In this document: positions 8,746 to 17,793 of the stretch, one piece after another
Position numbering within the stretch: the stretch's first letter is position 1
Layout of the letters: each line of letters opens with the position of its first letter
Source of the DNA: Myroides oncorhynchi
GTDB lineage: Bacteria; Bacteroidota; Bacteroidia; Flavobacteriales; Flavobacteriaceae
DNA: 64,000 bases
NCBI RefSeq assembly: GCF_020905415.1
Contig: NZ_JAJJMP010000001.1
Span: forward strand, 3,855,501-3,919,500
Reading direction: 5' to 3'
Notes under the pieces: generated by a model
The model's input: only the letters and a program-made list of their open reading frames with translations
Told to the model about the DNA's origin: nothing
Database searches by the model: none
Translations under genes and position numbers: made by a program

Positions 8746-9297
8746 TTATTCTCGTGATGTATTAAACCTCTCCTCAAATGAGACATAGGTATCTTTATAC
8801 ACAGCAGCTCGATGATACTTTTTTATTGTTTCAAATATCTCTTCATTATTACCTATAATCTCAGAAAGAGGTATTGCATATTCCTCTACATCACCAAATA
8901 TCTTTCTATTCTAGATATCATAGAGCTTATTCCTCTGTTTATGGTAAGTAGTAGCATCCTTTAACTTGATATAAATATAGTTTCCGGTTCTCACTGATGA
9001 ATAAAACACTACATCTTTAATATCCAACCATTTAAATCTAAGATCATTCTTATAATCAATAAAATACTCTTCAGTCAGCTCTATAATCGGCATCCTTTTA
9101 AACAAACATTTGAGATATCTCAATTCCTCTCTTAAGTGATTTTGTCCTAAATACATATAAGTTACTAAAGGAAAACCAACAATCAACATCGCTTTAGTAT
9201 AATACACCATAAATAATATTCCCACTATATATAAGAGGGTTATAATACATATTATCGGTTGATAGAAAGACACAGTACATTTATATTGCTGATTCAT
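8746..9297 (-). pseudogene. Membrane protein gene interrupted by an in-frame TAG (STM3941-like)
   Basis: From the ATG at 9297 the frame runs 128 codons to a TAG at 8911-8913. Beyond it the same frame stays open for another 54 codons to a TAA at 8746-8748, with good coding character (begins NRKIFGDVEEYAIPLSEI). The joined product of about 183 residues has two hydrophobic segments near the N-terminus (about 14-36 and 38-50) and then a PH-like pattern (IELTEEYFIDY, FKWLDIKDV, YIYIKLKD). This resembles the STM3941-type PH-domain membrane proteins, a weak assignment. Either the gene is dead, or an amber readthrough or sequencing error applies. Confidence 0.65.
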
Positions 9298-9422
9298 AAT
9301 ACCAAGGTACAAAAAAGGAGAACAATGTGCTTTAAATACAATACTATTATGAAGTGATAAAGTGACACAAACACTAATTGTCATATCACAACTTTAAAGC
9401 ATTTTATAATAGTTTATTAATC

Positions 9423-9430
9423 TATATTTG
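9423..9430 (+). promoter_or_regulatory. Putative -7 promoter box of the siderophore receptor
   Basis: TATATTTG matches TAnnTTTG and lies 30 bp before the ATG at 9461. I see no clear TTG -33 element at the usual distance and no confident Fur box. Confidence 0.4.
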
Positions 9431-9460
9431 TTCTTACAAAACAACACAACTATTTAAATA

Positions 9461-11590
9461 ATGAAATATCAGTTTCTAACTGTATTACTAGGCTGTACTG
9501 CTCTAGCCAGTGCCCAACAGCAAGACACAATTACGTCTCAAAAGATGAATGAAGTAGTCATCACAGCTACTCACCTAAAAAAAGGATTTTCTTCTAAAAT
9601 GCCTCTTAATTACCTAGAAACGCCGCAGTCTTATGATATAATTCGCCAAGATATCATACAAGACCAGATTGCTACAAATCTAAAAGATGTCTTACAGAAT
9701 GCAACAGGATTAGTGCGCTTATGGGAATCTACAGGTATGGGAGTGACAGGAGGTGAATACTATACTATACGAGGCTTTGCGTTCCAACCAAACCTATTAA
9801 ACGGAATGCCTAGTTACAACAACGGATCCCTTGACATCGCTAATATAGAGCAGGTAGAAGTAATTAAAGGTCCTAATGGTACACTCTATGGCGGTAGTGT
9901 TATCTCTTATGGAGGATTAATTAACGTCATTACTAAAAAACCTCATAACACTTTCGGTGGGGAAATCAATTATACAGGTGGTAGTAATAACCTAAATAGA
10001 ATAGCATTAGATATCAATACACCTATCTCTAAAAACCTATTCTTCCGCCTAAACACCTCTTATCACAAACAACATTCTTTTCAGGATGAAGGCTTTAATG
10101 AATCTATATTTGTAGCCCCTTCTATACAATATAACATCAGTAATAAAGTAAGTTTATTTCTAGATTTTCAATATAAAGGTTCTGAGATAGCCCATGCTCC
10201 TATGCAATTCTTAGATAGAGATGCTCCATTGACATTTGATTCGATTAATATTTTTAAAGAAAATTACTTTAACTCTTATACCAATAATGACTTAAGCATC
10301 AAGAACCCAACATTATCAGCACAAGTCAAACTAGAATATAAAATAACTGATAATTGGACATCTAATACCATTATCACACGAAATAATACGCGTAGCCGAG
10401 GATATGACCAATTCTTAGATGATTTATCTAATGGCAATGAATTTCAACGTTATATCTCTAAGCTAGATTCAAAAACAGATGTTTTAAGTATACAAAATAA
10501 TTTAACTGGGAAGTTTAAAATAGGAAGTTTAGACAATATATTGCTATTTGGACTAGACTATCTGTCTAAAAAGTTTAATAGTATAGACAGTGATTTCATT
10601 GACTATGGGATAGTCTCATTAAAAGACCAAACTGATACAGCTGATTTAAATAAAGCTTCTATAGACCAAGCTTTAAGTAACACGAATAGTATTCACAACA
10701 TTGCCAAAACTGAAACCTTTAGTTCTTATCTCTCTAATGTAACTCATATTCTGCCTAATCTATCCTTAATGCTAAGCATAAGGGTTGATCACTTAAAAGG
10801 TAGTACTTCTGCTGTTAGTGATAAAAAAACTAGTCAAACTTCTTTTTCTCCTAAATTTGGACTTGTATATCAACCTATACAAGATAAATTGGCTGTATTT
10901 GCTAATTACCTCAATGGTTTCGTCTTCCTTGACCCTGCTATTATAGCAGACCCAGATGGCACGAATAAAACCATCAAACCTTTTGATCCCGAACAAGCGA
11001 ATCAATTCGAAATAGGTACAAAAGCAAGTTTTCTAAATGGTAGACTAACTGCTTCAGCAAGTTATTACCATATCAATGTTACTAATAAACTTATGACAGA
11101 TCTCAGCACGATGAATAGTTTTAATCAAGGTGGAAAAGTAAAAAGTGAAGGAGTAGAAATCGCCCTATCAGGAAGCCTTATCACAGGATGGAATATAGTA
11201 ACTGGCTTTAGTCATAACTATAGTGAAGTTACCAAATCTACTCCAGCTGACGGTAATTTAGGTACTAGACCTGAAGAAGCTGGGCCTGCTAATACAATTA
11301 ACTTCTGGACAAACTACAAACTACAATCAGGAGTATTAAAAAACCTCAGCCTAGGGGTTGGAATCTACTCTTTAAGCAAGACTAAAGTCATGAATCGTAC
11401 TACCATCGGAGTATTCGCTACACCAGCCTACACTCTTTGTAATGCTGTTATATCTTATGACATCAACAAATTTACTACATCTTTTAAAATAGATAATATT
11501 GCGAATAAGAAACATTTTACGGGTAACTCTACTGTGAATCCACTAGGAGAAAGAACATTCTCTTTATCAGTAAATTATAAAATATTTTAA
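9461..11590 (+). CDS. TonB-dependent siderophore receptor
   Basis: A 709-residue outer-membrane receptor. A signal peptide (MKYQFLTVLLGCTALASAQ) is followed by the TonB-box-like EVVITAT (about 31-37), a plug domain with YTIRGF, IEQVEVIKGPNGTLYGG and GGLINVITKKP (about 100-165), and a 22-strand barrel ending in an aromatic C-terminus (SVNYKIF). The direct plug start without a carboxypeptidase-like domain and the GPNGTLYG motif fit the FhuA/FoxA/FpvA ferri-siderophore class. It imports a ferric chelate using TonB/ExbBD energy. The adjacent esterase gene (7717, divergent) may act on the same ligand. The downstream region carries palindromic repeats, not another transport gene. Confidence 0.92.
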   Translation: MKYQFLTVLLGCTALASAQQQDTITSQKMNEVVITATHLKKGFSSKMPLNYLETPQSYDIIRQDIIQDQIATNLKDVLQNATGLVRLWESTGMGVTGGEYYTIRGFAFQPNLLNGMPSYNNGSLDIANIEQVEVIKGPNGTLYGGSVISYGGLINVITKKPHNTFGGEINYTGGSNNLNRIALDINTPISKNLFFRLNTSYHKQHSFQDEGFNESIFVAPSIQYNISNKVSLFLDFQYKGSEIAHAPMQFLDRDAPLTFDSINIFKENYFNSYTNNDLSIKNPTLSAQVKLEYKITDNWTSNTIITRNNTRSRGYDQFLDDLSNGNEFQRYISKLDSKTDVLSIQNNLTGKFKIGSLDNILLFGLDYLSKKFNSIDSDFIDYGIVSLKDQTDTADLNKASIDQALSNTNSIHNIAKTETFSSYLSNVTHILPNLSLMLSIRVDHLKGSTSAVSDKKTSQTSFSPKFGLVYQPIQDKLAVFANYLNGFVFLDPAIIADPDGTNKTIKPFDPEQANQFEIGTKASFLNGRLTASASYYHINVTNKLMTDLSTMNSFNQGGKVKSEGVEIALSGSLITGWNIVTGFSHNYSEVTKSTPADGNLGTRPEEAGPANTINFWTNYKLQSGVLKNLSLGVGIYSLSKTKVMNRTTIGVFATPAYTLCNAVISYDINKFTTSFKIDNIANKKHFTGNSTVNPLGERTFSLSVNYKIF

Positions 11591-12076
11591 GAAAATCCTT
11601 GTGTTGGCGAAATGCTTACGTTGGCGCAGATTTACAATCCGTGCCGTATATACCGCTACGCGAAGTCTCCTGACTCCGTGTACATAACCATTTTGTACCA
11701 ACAGAATGTGAGACGCAAAATATTGACGTCTCTACCTTAAATTTATTGTGTAACTATACCTTTTGACACAGTGACCACAATATCTGCGTTGGCGCAGATT
11801 TACAATCCGTGCCGTATATACCGCTACGCGAAGTCTCCCGACTTCGTGTACATAACCATTGTGTACCAACAGAACGTGAGACACAAGATATTGACGTCTC
11901 TACTGCGTTGGCGCAGGACAGAACGTTAAAAAAGTGTCCTGTGGACAGTTTTAGTGAATGGGACAGGTGACATATTGGCAGAGCAATCCGTGCCCCTATA
12001 TACCCCATGCCGAAGGCAAACAATTCTTAATTCCTAATTTTAAATTCTTAATTCCCCGAAGGGAGAGCATTCTTAA
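11591..12076 (+). repeat. Cluster of palindromic repeats with a 117-bp direct duplication
   Basis: No gene. A segment of about 117 bp occurs twice, at 11619-11735 and 11787-11903 (offset 168), starting CGTTGGCGCAGATTTACAAT and ending GTCTCTAC. A partial third copy of the start follows at 11905. Inside each copy are two imperfect palindromes: GGCGCAGATT-TAC-AATCCGTGCC and CGAAGTC-TCCC-GACTTCG (perfect in the second copy, 11829-11846). A TGCCGAAGGCA palindrome follows at 12009, then a run of ATTCTTAATTCCTAATT motifs. Similar motifs recur in other intergenic gaps of this window. Short ORFs here are artefacts of the repeats. Confidence 0.8.
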
Positions 12077-12793
12077 TTACCTCACCATCATCGTCAACGT
12101 CCCAAAAAAATTACTCCCATTATGTGCTAAAATAGGAAACAGCACACTTCTACTCTTGATAGCTATCCCTCCATAAACATACCCTGCAAAAACAGTCTGT
12201 ATAAAGTAAACCATATCAAAAGACACTACATACTCTTTAGAAAGTGTAAAAGCATGAACAAAACCAAATAATACAGCTATAATCAAGTTACTAGGATTAC
12301 CAAAATACCTTACCTTCATTCTCAAAGAAGATAACAATAACCCCATCAACACCCCTCTAAACATAATCTCTTCATCTATGCCAGGCATCGTAAGTTGAAA
12401 GACTAAAGTCTCTATATTCCACTCCCCTCCACTACCAGCAAACCACCAAGCTACTACAGCCAATAAGGTAATACCTACAGTCGCTAGCCAGATTCCTTTT
12501 TGACTACCAGGTGCTTGCCTCAACGTAAAGAAATTGTGTTCTTTAAAGTAAGAGCGAAAAGCAAAATAACAAACCACTCCCCATATAATCCCATAAACCT
12601 TCCCATTCCAATTCCAACTTCCATTAATAATACGAAAAGTCTCAGACACCTGTCCTAACATCAATGCACTACTATAAAGCACAAATACAATACAAAAGAT
12701 CCCGATGCACATAAAATCTTTTTTGCTCCTATCTTTCATAAAAGGGAGCAATACCCCTACTTGCATTAGTGCTTCAAGTATAACTATGGTCAT
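12077..12793 (-). CDS. CPBP-family intramembrane metalloprotease
   Basis: A 238-residue multi-pass membrane protein from the ATG at 12793. The three CPBP (Abi/CAAX protease) motifs are present: EEIMFRG with Glu141, Glu142 and Arg146; FGFVHAF with His180; and AHNGSNF with His224 and Asn228. These residues form the intramembrane active site of the Rce1-like family, which cleaves prenylated or other membrane-embedded substrates; bacterial substrates are mostly unknown. Seven or eight hydrophobic segments are visible. The frame opens upstream to 12850, but that part overlaps the hxlR terminator and is not protein-like. It lies downstream of the HxlR gene at 12867, separated by that terminator. 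Confidence 0.85.
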   Translation of the reverse strand: MTIVILEALMQVGVLLPFMKDRSKKDFMCIGIFCIVFVLYSSALMLGQVSETFRIINGSWNWNGKVYGIIWGVVCYFAFRSYFKEHNFFTLRQAPGSQKGIWLATVGITLLAVVAWWFAGSGGEWNIETLVFQLTMPGIDEEIMFRGVLMGLLLSSLRMKVRYFGNPSNLIIAVLFGFVHAFTLSKEYVVSFDMVYFIQTVFAGYVYGGIAIKSRSVLFPILAHNGSNFFGTLTMMVR

Positions 12794-12840
12794 GGTCGTT
12801 AATTTAGTTCTTCTAAAATAACATATTCCTATAAAACAAC

Positions 12841-12864
12841 AAAGCCTCAAATGATTGAGGCTTT
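12841..12864 (-). terminator. Intrinsic terminator of the 12867 hxlR gene
   Basis: AAAGCCTCAA (12841-12850) pairs with TTGAGGCTTT (12855-12864) around a 4-base loop, directly after the minus-strand stop at 12867. On the minus strand a T-rich tail follows. The stem resembles that at 14042-14077. Confidence 0.8.
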
Positions 12865-12866
12865 TA

Positions 12867-13178
12867 TTACTTAGATTTAACCCATTCTTCTATGTGTTGT
12901 ATAAGAGGCAACATTGACTTCCCATTTTCTGTCAAACCATAAAACACTTCAGGAGGAAAAGTATTAATTTGTGTACGTTTAACCACACCAGACACTTCCA
13001 TTTCTTTTAATTGTTCTAACAACACTTTCTTAGATACACGAGGCATATTACGCCACAATTCTGTAAAACGGATATCCCCATTAGCAAAGAATTGATACAT
13101 TAATAAGGGCTTCCACTTACCAGATAATAACTTCAAAAACACATTAAGAGGGCAACTCTCAAACTCATCATAATTCAT
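12867..13178 (-). CDS. HxlR-family winged-helix regulator
   Basis: A 103-residue HxlR protein, a second family member in the window. Motifs: CPLNVFLKLLSGKWKPLLMY (about 9-28) with the family GKWK core and the conserved N-terminal Cys9, FTELWRNMPRVSKKVLLEQLKEME (recognition helix) and EVFYGLTENGKSMLPLI (wing and dimer helix). It is divergent from a metallo-beta-lactamase-fold gene at 13279, which is the likely target. Palindromes in the 100 bp between them could be operators. The length is normal for minimal HxlR proteins. Confidence 0.9.
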   Translation of the reverse strand: MNYDEFESCPLNVFLKLLSGKWKPLLMYQFFANGDIRFTELWRNMPRVSKKVLLEQLKEMEVSGVVKRTQINTFPPEVFYGLTENGKSMLPLIQHIEEWVKSK

Positions 13179-13182
13179 AGGT

Positions 13183-13250
13183 TACAAATTTGTGTACAAT
13201 ACACATAAAAGTTCATTTCTTTATTAGAATATAAGCCTAAAGTACTTTTG
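13183..13250. promoter_or_regulatory. hxlR/MBL divergent regulatory region
   Basis: ACAAATTTGT (13184-13193) is a perfect palindrome and overlaps GTGTA-CAA-TACAC (13192-13204), another perfect inverted repeat; both lie just before hxlR and could be operators. TACTTTTG (13243-13250) fits TAnnTTTG as a -7 box for the rightward gene, 29 bp before its ATG. Confidence 0.5.
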
Positions 13251-13278
13251 TACTAAGAAATTTAAATAATACAAAATT

Positions 13279-14040
13279 ATGAAAGTACAACTAATTAGAA
13301 ACGCAACAATAAATATTAATGTTAATAATAAAAATATCTTAGTAGATCCTATGCTGGGCTCTAAGGGGAGCTTAGGTCCATTTCCATGGACAGACGACAC
13401 TAGAGCTAATCCATTAACTGAGCTACCTTTTACAGAGGCTGAACTTAATGCTTTAATACACAAAACTGATGCAGTACTATTAACCCATCTCCACCCTGAC
13501 CATTGGGATCCTACCGCACAAACCTTATTACCAAAAAATATGCTTATTTTCTGTCAAAATGAAGATATTGAACCGATTAAAACGCTTGGATTCCATAATG
13601 TTATAGGTATAACAGACAGCACAATATTTGAAGGTATTCACATCCATCGAACAGTAGCTATACATGGTGAAGGTGAAATTGGTCATCTAATGGGAAATGC
13701 CAGTGGTTTTATTCTTATTCATAATCAAGAGATAGTCTATCTAATGGGAGACACTATTTGGTGCAAAGAAGTGAAGCAAGCCATTGACCACTATCAACCT
13801 ACAGGAGTTATCATTAATGGAGGTTCCGCCAAATTCGGCATAGGAGAACACGTTACTATGAATAGTACTGATATCAAAACTCTGCTAGATTACTACCCTA
13901 TTAAACAAGTTGCTATTGTGCATTTAGAAGCAATTAGTCCTCTTCAGGAAAATAGAAATATGCTAAAAGCTTACTTTGAAGAACACATTTTATCTTCCCG
14001 AGTTATCATCCCTAATGATGCGGATATATTCACAGTATAA
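13279..14040 (+). CDS. Metallo-beta-lactamase-fold hydrolase (UlaG-like)
   Basis: A 253-residue cytoplasmic protein with the metal motif LLTHLHPDHWD (His70, His72, Asp74, His75), a central GHLMGNASGF and VYLMGDTIW (metal-bridging Asp), and a late VAIVHLEAIS with a final His. The N-terminal NATININVNNKNILVDPML pattern resembles the UlaG/L-ascorbate-6-P lactonase-like and YhfI-like branch of the MBL superfamily, enzymes of hydrolytic type with varied substrates. No signal peptide. It is divergent from hxlR (12867), so expression probably responds to the ligand or oxidant sensed by that repressor. The substrate is unknown. Confidence 0.85.
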   Translation: MKVQLIRNATININVNNKNILVDPMLGSKGSLGPFPWTDDTRANPLTELPFTEAELNALIHKTDAVLLTHLHPDHWDPTAQTLLPKNMLIFCQNEDIEPIKTLGFHNVIGITDSTIFEGIHIHRTVAIHGEGEIGHLMGNASGFILIHNQEIVYLMGDTIWCKEVKQAIDHYQPTGVIINGGSAKFGIGEHVTMNSTDIKTLLDYYPIKQVAIVHLEAISPLQENRNMLKAYFEEHILSSRVIIPNDADIFTV

Positions 14041-14041
14041 A

Positions 14042-14077
14042 ACAACAAAAGCCTCAATCACTTGAGGCTTTTGTTGT
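14042..14077. terminator. Bidirectional terminator between converging genes
   Basis: ACAACAAAAGCCTCAA (14042-14057) pairs perfectly with TTGAGGCTTTTGTTGT (14062-14077), loop TCAC. It follows the MBL stop directly and overlaps the last codons of the converging gene that ends at 14054. Confidence 0.85.
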
Positions 14078-14587
14078 GTATTTCTTCATTAATTCATTTA
14101 CAGTCTCTTCTATAGAATATTCAAAATACTCACCTTGCTTATTCTTATTACGCATAAAGAGTTTATAGGAATAATTAGGACAGTTTAGCTTCAGAAAAGC
14201 GTCATAATACTCATCTAAGTACCACTTAAACTGCTGTTCAAAAGTAAGTACTTCTGTATTCTCAGGAATGTCAAAAACCTTAAGTATAGTCACTATCTCA
14301 GTTATCTCTTCTCTACTAATAACTTTTACGACTAAAGGACCAGGTAATGCTATTCTAAAAGCAAACACTTCAGCCACTTCTCCTTCCCAATACTCCCATA
14401 AGTCATACACAGACATATCTTTCCCAGTCAGTTGATGTAACTCATCCTCTACTCTTTTGTATTCTATAAAGTCTTCATCACCATACTCGTCACAGAAGTA
14501 AGTATATCCTAATACAGCTTTTAACACTATTGGATAACGCTCTTCTGCTACCTTCATTTGAGGAGCTATTTCACTTCTTAGACTCAT
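14054..14587 (-). CDS. Unknown soluble acidic protein
   Basis: A 177-residue cytoplasmic-type protein with no signal peptide or membrane segment and many acidic and aromatic residues (EYGDEDFIEYKRVEDELHQL; VYDLWEYWEGEVAEVFAFRI). I do not recognise a family. The pattern of alternating helices and short strands and a composition rich in Glu, Tyr and Phe recalls small immunity-type or SMI1-like proteins, but no diagnostic motif is present, so this is only an impression. Its last codons lie inside a terminator stem shared with the MBL gene. Upstream are repeat sequences and then a large DUF6493-like gene on the same strand. Confidence 0.65.
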   Translation of the reverse strand: MSLRSEIAPQMKVAEERYPIVLKAVLGYTYFCDEYGDEDFIEYKRVEDELHQLTGKDMSVYDLWEYWEGEVAEVFAFRIALPGPLVVKVISREEITEIVTILKVFDIPENTEVLTFEQQFKWYLDEYYDAFLKLNCPNYSYKLFMRNKNKQGEYFEYSIEETVNELMKKYTTKASSD

Positions 14588-14619
14588 ATTAGTTGTTTTA
14601 ATTCTATATCGTGTTTTAC

Positions 14620-14753
14620 ACTATGCAGTCATTTGCCGACAGAGCGTGATACAATTTATCAGATAACACAATCCACGTACCCTCTGCCAAAGGCACTAAT
14701 TCCTAATTAAAAGAAATGTAGCGTAACACAGCGAAACGACATAGGGCATATTC
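14620..14753. repeat. Decayed copy of the intergenic repeat family
   Basis: Contains AGAGCGTGATACAATTTATC, CAGATAACACA, a TGCCAAAGGCA palindrome (14686-14696) and CCTAATTAAAAG. The same order (ACGTGATRTAG, CAGATATCACA, TGCCGAAGGCA, CCTAATT) occurs at 17709-17793, and part of it at 12009-12080. Confidence 0.55.
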
Positions 14754-17591
14754 TTACTTAGCTCCTAGTGCCATTGCTACTTTCTTGGTTGTACTCACCT
14801 TGCTCCACTCACTTAATAAAGCAATTACCTTTGCATTAGTCACCTTAGCATTATTTGTATGAAGTACCTCTACATACTGTTCTAACAGCGTCTTTAATCC
14901 TTTGATAGGACTAGCTTCTAATTGTTCTAATATACTCTCTATTAGCAATTGTAATGCTTGGTTATGCTGTACGCTTACATTCATCATAAACCCCTGTATA
15001 GAATCTGTTAGACGCTTAATCGTTACATATTCCTTCGCCTCCACCTTACCTATTATATGTCCAAGTTGCTGTTGGTCTAATCGAGATACTTCTTTAATCC
15101 AATACTCTGCTACGAAAGAACGTGTTACCTTGTCATCACAAATCAATGCTAACCCTAAGAATAAGTAATACTTATCTGAGAATAGCACATTATTCATTTG
15201 CAACAAATAAGTAACAATCCTTTGTAATAATTTCTTCTCAGCCACTTCGAATGTCGAGCTACCACCATAGTGTAAGCATTGCTCCACAACAGCTATCAGT
15301 ACAGCGTCTATCTGTCTTGGGTTAAGCGCTAGCAAATCAGCACTTAGTTTCGTATCCGTAATCTGATACATTATCAAGTCCATTAAATTTGCAGATCCCA
15401 TACGATTACCTACCGTTGTCTTAGGCATTCCCTTATTGACACGGCTAAAGATTAAAGACGTATTGATATCATAAGGTATCTTCTCAAACTTCAGTTTCTT
15501 ATGTGTAAACGCCTTATCTACTTGCTGTTTTGTTTTTTGGTCCCAATCCTTGTAAGTATGTCTCTCCTCGATCACTTCCCAGTTCCCTAACCAACCAGCA
15601 CAATACGCTTGTTGTTCTTTTGTATAGTGCTCATTGGTCAAGCTGTCTAAAGGTTGGTGTGGATATTTAAGAGCTGCCACTAATCTCCATACATCGTAGT
15701 AATCTGCTGACTCTTCTTTCACCTCTCCCTTACCTAGATAAAACTCTAATATCGCTAGCAACTCTCCTTTTAGTTGGTTCTTCGCTAGAGCTAATCCTGC
15801 TGCTTCTGTCTCCTTATCTATACGAGCTAAGGCGATCTGCAAATCTAATACATCTACTAACTCTCCTTGCTCTTGATAAGCCAATAATCGCTTGACTAGC
15901 GCTGTAGCATCAATATAGAAAGGTTCGTGTGTAGGCAAACTCAAGATTGGAAGTATGCGTTTTTCTTTGACCAATTTTAAGCTGTAGTAATAGATCGTTA
16001 GATAAGGACGCATAGCTCCATAGTGATAACTAAGTCTATTACTAGGCTCTAGTTTCATTTCAGCCAATGTGACCATACTATTAACATAAGTCTCTTTATC
16101 TGCGTACTTCTTATATAATTTCTCTAATTCTGTGGTGTTTATAGAGGTGTCTACCATTAATATACGTGCCCACTCTAATAACCAAAAAGCCAAGGCAGTC
16201 TGTACAGTAGTAGTTGACCACAAGTCCTTAAATGTTTTGAATACTTTATCAAAGGTAGGTAGTAATTGATCGATATGCTCTGTTGTTAACTCTCCTTGCA
16301 ATCTAATGATAGCGTCTATCGTTTGCTCAAAAGCATAATGACTCTCTAAGGTCTTCCAAGCTGAACAGTGAAAGATCAAATCTTCTATCGTCTCAATAGT
16401 TTGGATAGGTACCAACTGTACCTCTGTTTCTTCAATAGTATCTATTAAAGACATCGTCTCTTGAGCAGTCATATACCCGCTAAACAAAGTCTTCGTCTCG
16501 CTCATCATCATTTCTTGATAAACCTCTAACTGTAGAGACAAATCCTCATTAGGTTGAACGTATTTTACGATTTGCTTTGCTACTTTAGTCTGAATCGCTT
16601 GATCCTGTATATGCAAAGCACCTACTAAAGCCACCGCACTTGCATCCTTATACGTAGGATGTGACTTCTCAAATACAGCCACGATACGCATCACTTTATT
16701 AATCGTCGTCTTGATACTACTGCTCACTAATATAGGCATATGCGCCACAAAGGTCTCAATCTGAAACTCCTTGTCCTTCGCTATGTGATATAATAAATCT
16801 AAGGCGGTATTCACCACTTTAGAGATAGGACTATTCAGCAATTGGAGTATATCCTCTTGCATCCCTATTAAATCTTTATCTGATAGATCTATCTTCGTCA
16901 ATAAGTTCACATACCATCCGCATAGAGCTTGGTTAGTGAACGTCATCGAAGCATTAATAGCTTCTTTGGCTACACGGTATTTATCAAGTTTATTTTCTTT
17001 AATCAATTCACTGATAACCTCATCCCATTTGTGATAATTAATACTTACTTCATACTGGAACAAGTACCAAAATTGTGTTTCTAGCAAAGCAGGATATTTC
17101 TCAAATACATCCGCATTATCACAAGATACTAATATAAAAGCCCAAGTGCTTTCTGACAATGGCGTCTTAAACCCTCCTTTAGTATACAGATCATATACAT
17201 ACTCTATTTCGCGAAAAGGAGTTCTTATCCAACCTTCGTTAGCAGTATCATTGACATACTCTCCTAACCAATCTGGTACATACCATTCTAATACTTGCTT
17301 AAACTCACCTTCACTCACAATCCATATTCCCTTAAAATCTTTATAGCCACACGATGCTAATATTGCTAAACTAACAGCTGATCTCTGATCTCTATCTCCT
17401 CTATACCCATACGAATTACTATTGCCTTCTTCTTGAATATACTCTTGATAGTACTTCCCTAACTTAGATATCTTCTTCGCGTCTTTAAATCGCTCTTCTG
17501 TTGGTGTATTTTTAAGTAGTGTGATTATTTCAGTAGTATTTCCAGCTTCTACTAACTGTTCTATTTGGGTATAAAATATATTTTTACTCAT
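14754..17591 (-). CDS. Large helical-repeat protein, DUF6493-like
   Basis: A 945-residue soluble protein. The N-terminus (FYTQIEQLVEAGNTTEIITLLKNTPTEERF) and the overall pattern of amphipathic helix pairs suggest a HEAT/ARM-like solenoid. This matches my memory of DUF6493 proteins, which are of similar length and common in Bacteroidota, some beside SWIM zinc-finger proteins; no SWIM gene is present here. There is no signal peptide, no membrane segment, no catalytic motif and few Cys. The function is unknown; such solenoids usually bind proteins. It is the longest gene in the window, single, flanked on both sides by intergenic repeats. The start ATG at 17591 is the only sensible one. Confidence 0.75.
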   Translation of the reverse strand: MSKNIFYTQIEQLVEAGNTTEIITLLKNTPTEERFKDAKKISKLGKYYQEYIQEEGNSNSYGYRGDRDQRSAVSLAILASCGYKDFKGIWIVSEGEFKQVLEWYVPDWLGEYVNDTANEGWIRTPFREIEYVYDLYTKGGFKTPLSESTWAFILVSCDNADVFEKYPALLETQFWYLFQYEVSINYHKWDEVISELIKENKLDKYRVAKEAINASMTFTNQALCGWYVNLLTKIDLSDKDLIGMQEDILQLLNSPISKVVNTALDLLYHIAKDKEFQIETFVAHMPILVSSSIKTTINKVMRIVAVFEKSHPTYKDASAVALVGALHIQDQAIQTKVAKQIVKYVQPNEDLSLQLEVYQEMMMSETKTLFSGYMTAQETMSLIDTIEETEVQLVPIQTIETIEDLIFHCSAWKTLESHYAFEQTIDAIIRLQGELTTEHIDQLLPTFDKVFKTFKDLWSTTTVQTALAFWLLEWARILMVDTSINTTELEKLYKKYADKETYVNSMVTLAEMKLEPSNRLSYHYGAMRPYLTIYYYSLKLVKEKRILPILSLPTHEPFYIDATALVKRLLAYQEQGELVDVLDLQIALARIDKETEAAGLALAKNQLKGELLAILEFYLGKGEVKEESADYYDVWRLVAALKYPHQPLDSLTNEHYTKEQQAYCAGWLGNWEVIEERHTYKDWDQKTKQQVDKAFTHKKLKFEKIPYDINTSLIFSRVNKGMPKTTVGNRMGSANLMDLIMYQITDTKLSADLLALNPRQIDAVLIAVVEQCLHYGGSSTFEVAEKKLLQRIVTYLLQMNNVLFSDKYYLFLGLALICDDKVTRSFVAEYWIKEVSRLDQQQLGHIIGKVEAKEYVTIKRLTDSIQGFMMNVSVQHNQALQLLIESILEQLEASPIKGLKTLLEQYVEVLHTNNAKVTNAKVIALLSEWSKVSTTKKVAMALGAK

Positions 17592-17689
17592 GATGGTGCT
17601 TGTGTAGTATTCTCGTTTGTTTTAAGACCGAAATATACGCTTTTTAAGGTGGATTATGAATAGCTAGATTAAGGGAATTAAAAGACAAA

Positions 17690-17793
17690 CAAGTATTGGT
17701 AAGTGCAAATAGAACGTGATGTAGTTCGTCAGATATCACACAAAGTATATAAACCTAATGCCGAAGGCAACATTCCTAATTTAAAACTCCTAA
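17690..17793. repeat. Copy of the intergenic repeat family
   Basis: GAACGTGATGTAG, CAGATATCACACA, GTATATAAACC, TGCCGAAGGCA (17760-17770) and CCTAATTTAAAACTCCTAAT follow in the same order as at 14640-14720. TGCCGAAGGCA is a palindrome with loop GAA. No gene. Confidence 0.6.

Noticed and set aside
11591..12076. CRISPR array
   Set aside because: Only two long copies with a 168-bp offset and internal palindromes; no short regular repeats and spacers, no cas genes.
11754..12176. Two frames across the repeat block at 11.6-12.1 kb
   Set aside because: They are translations of the palindromic repeats and overlap the CPBP gene end.
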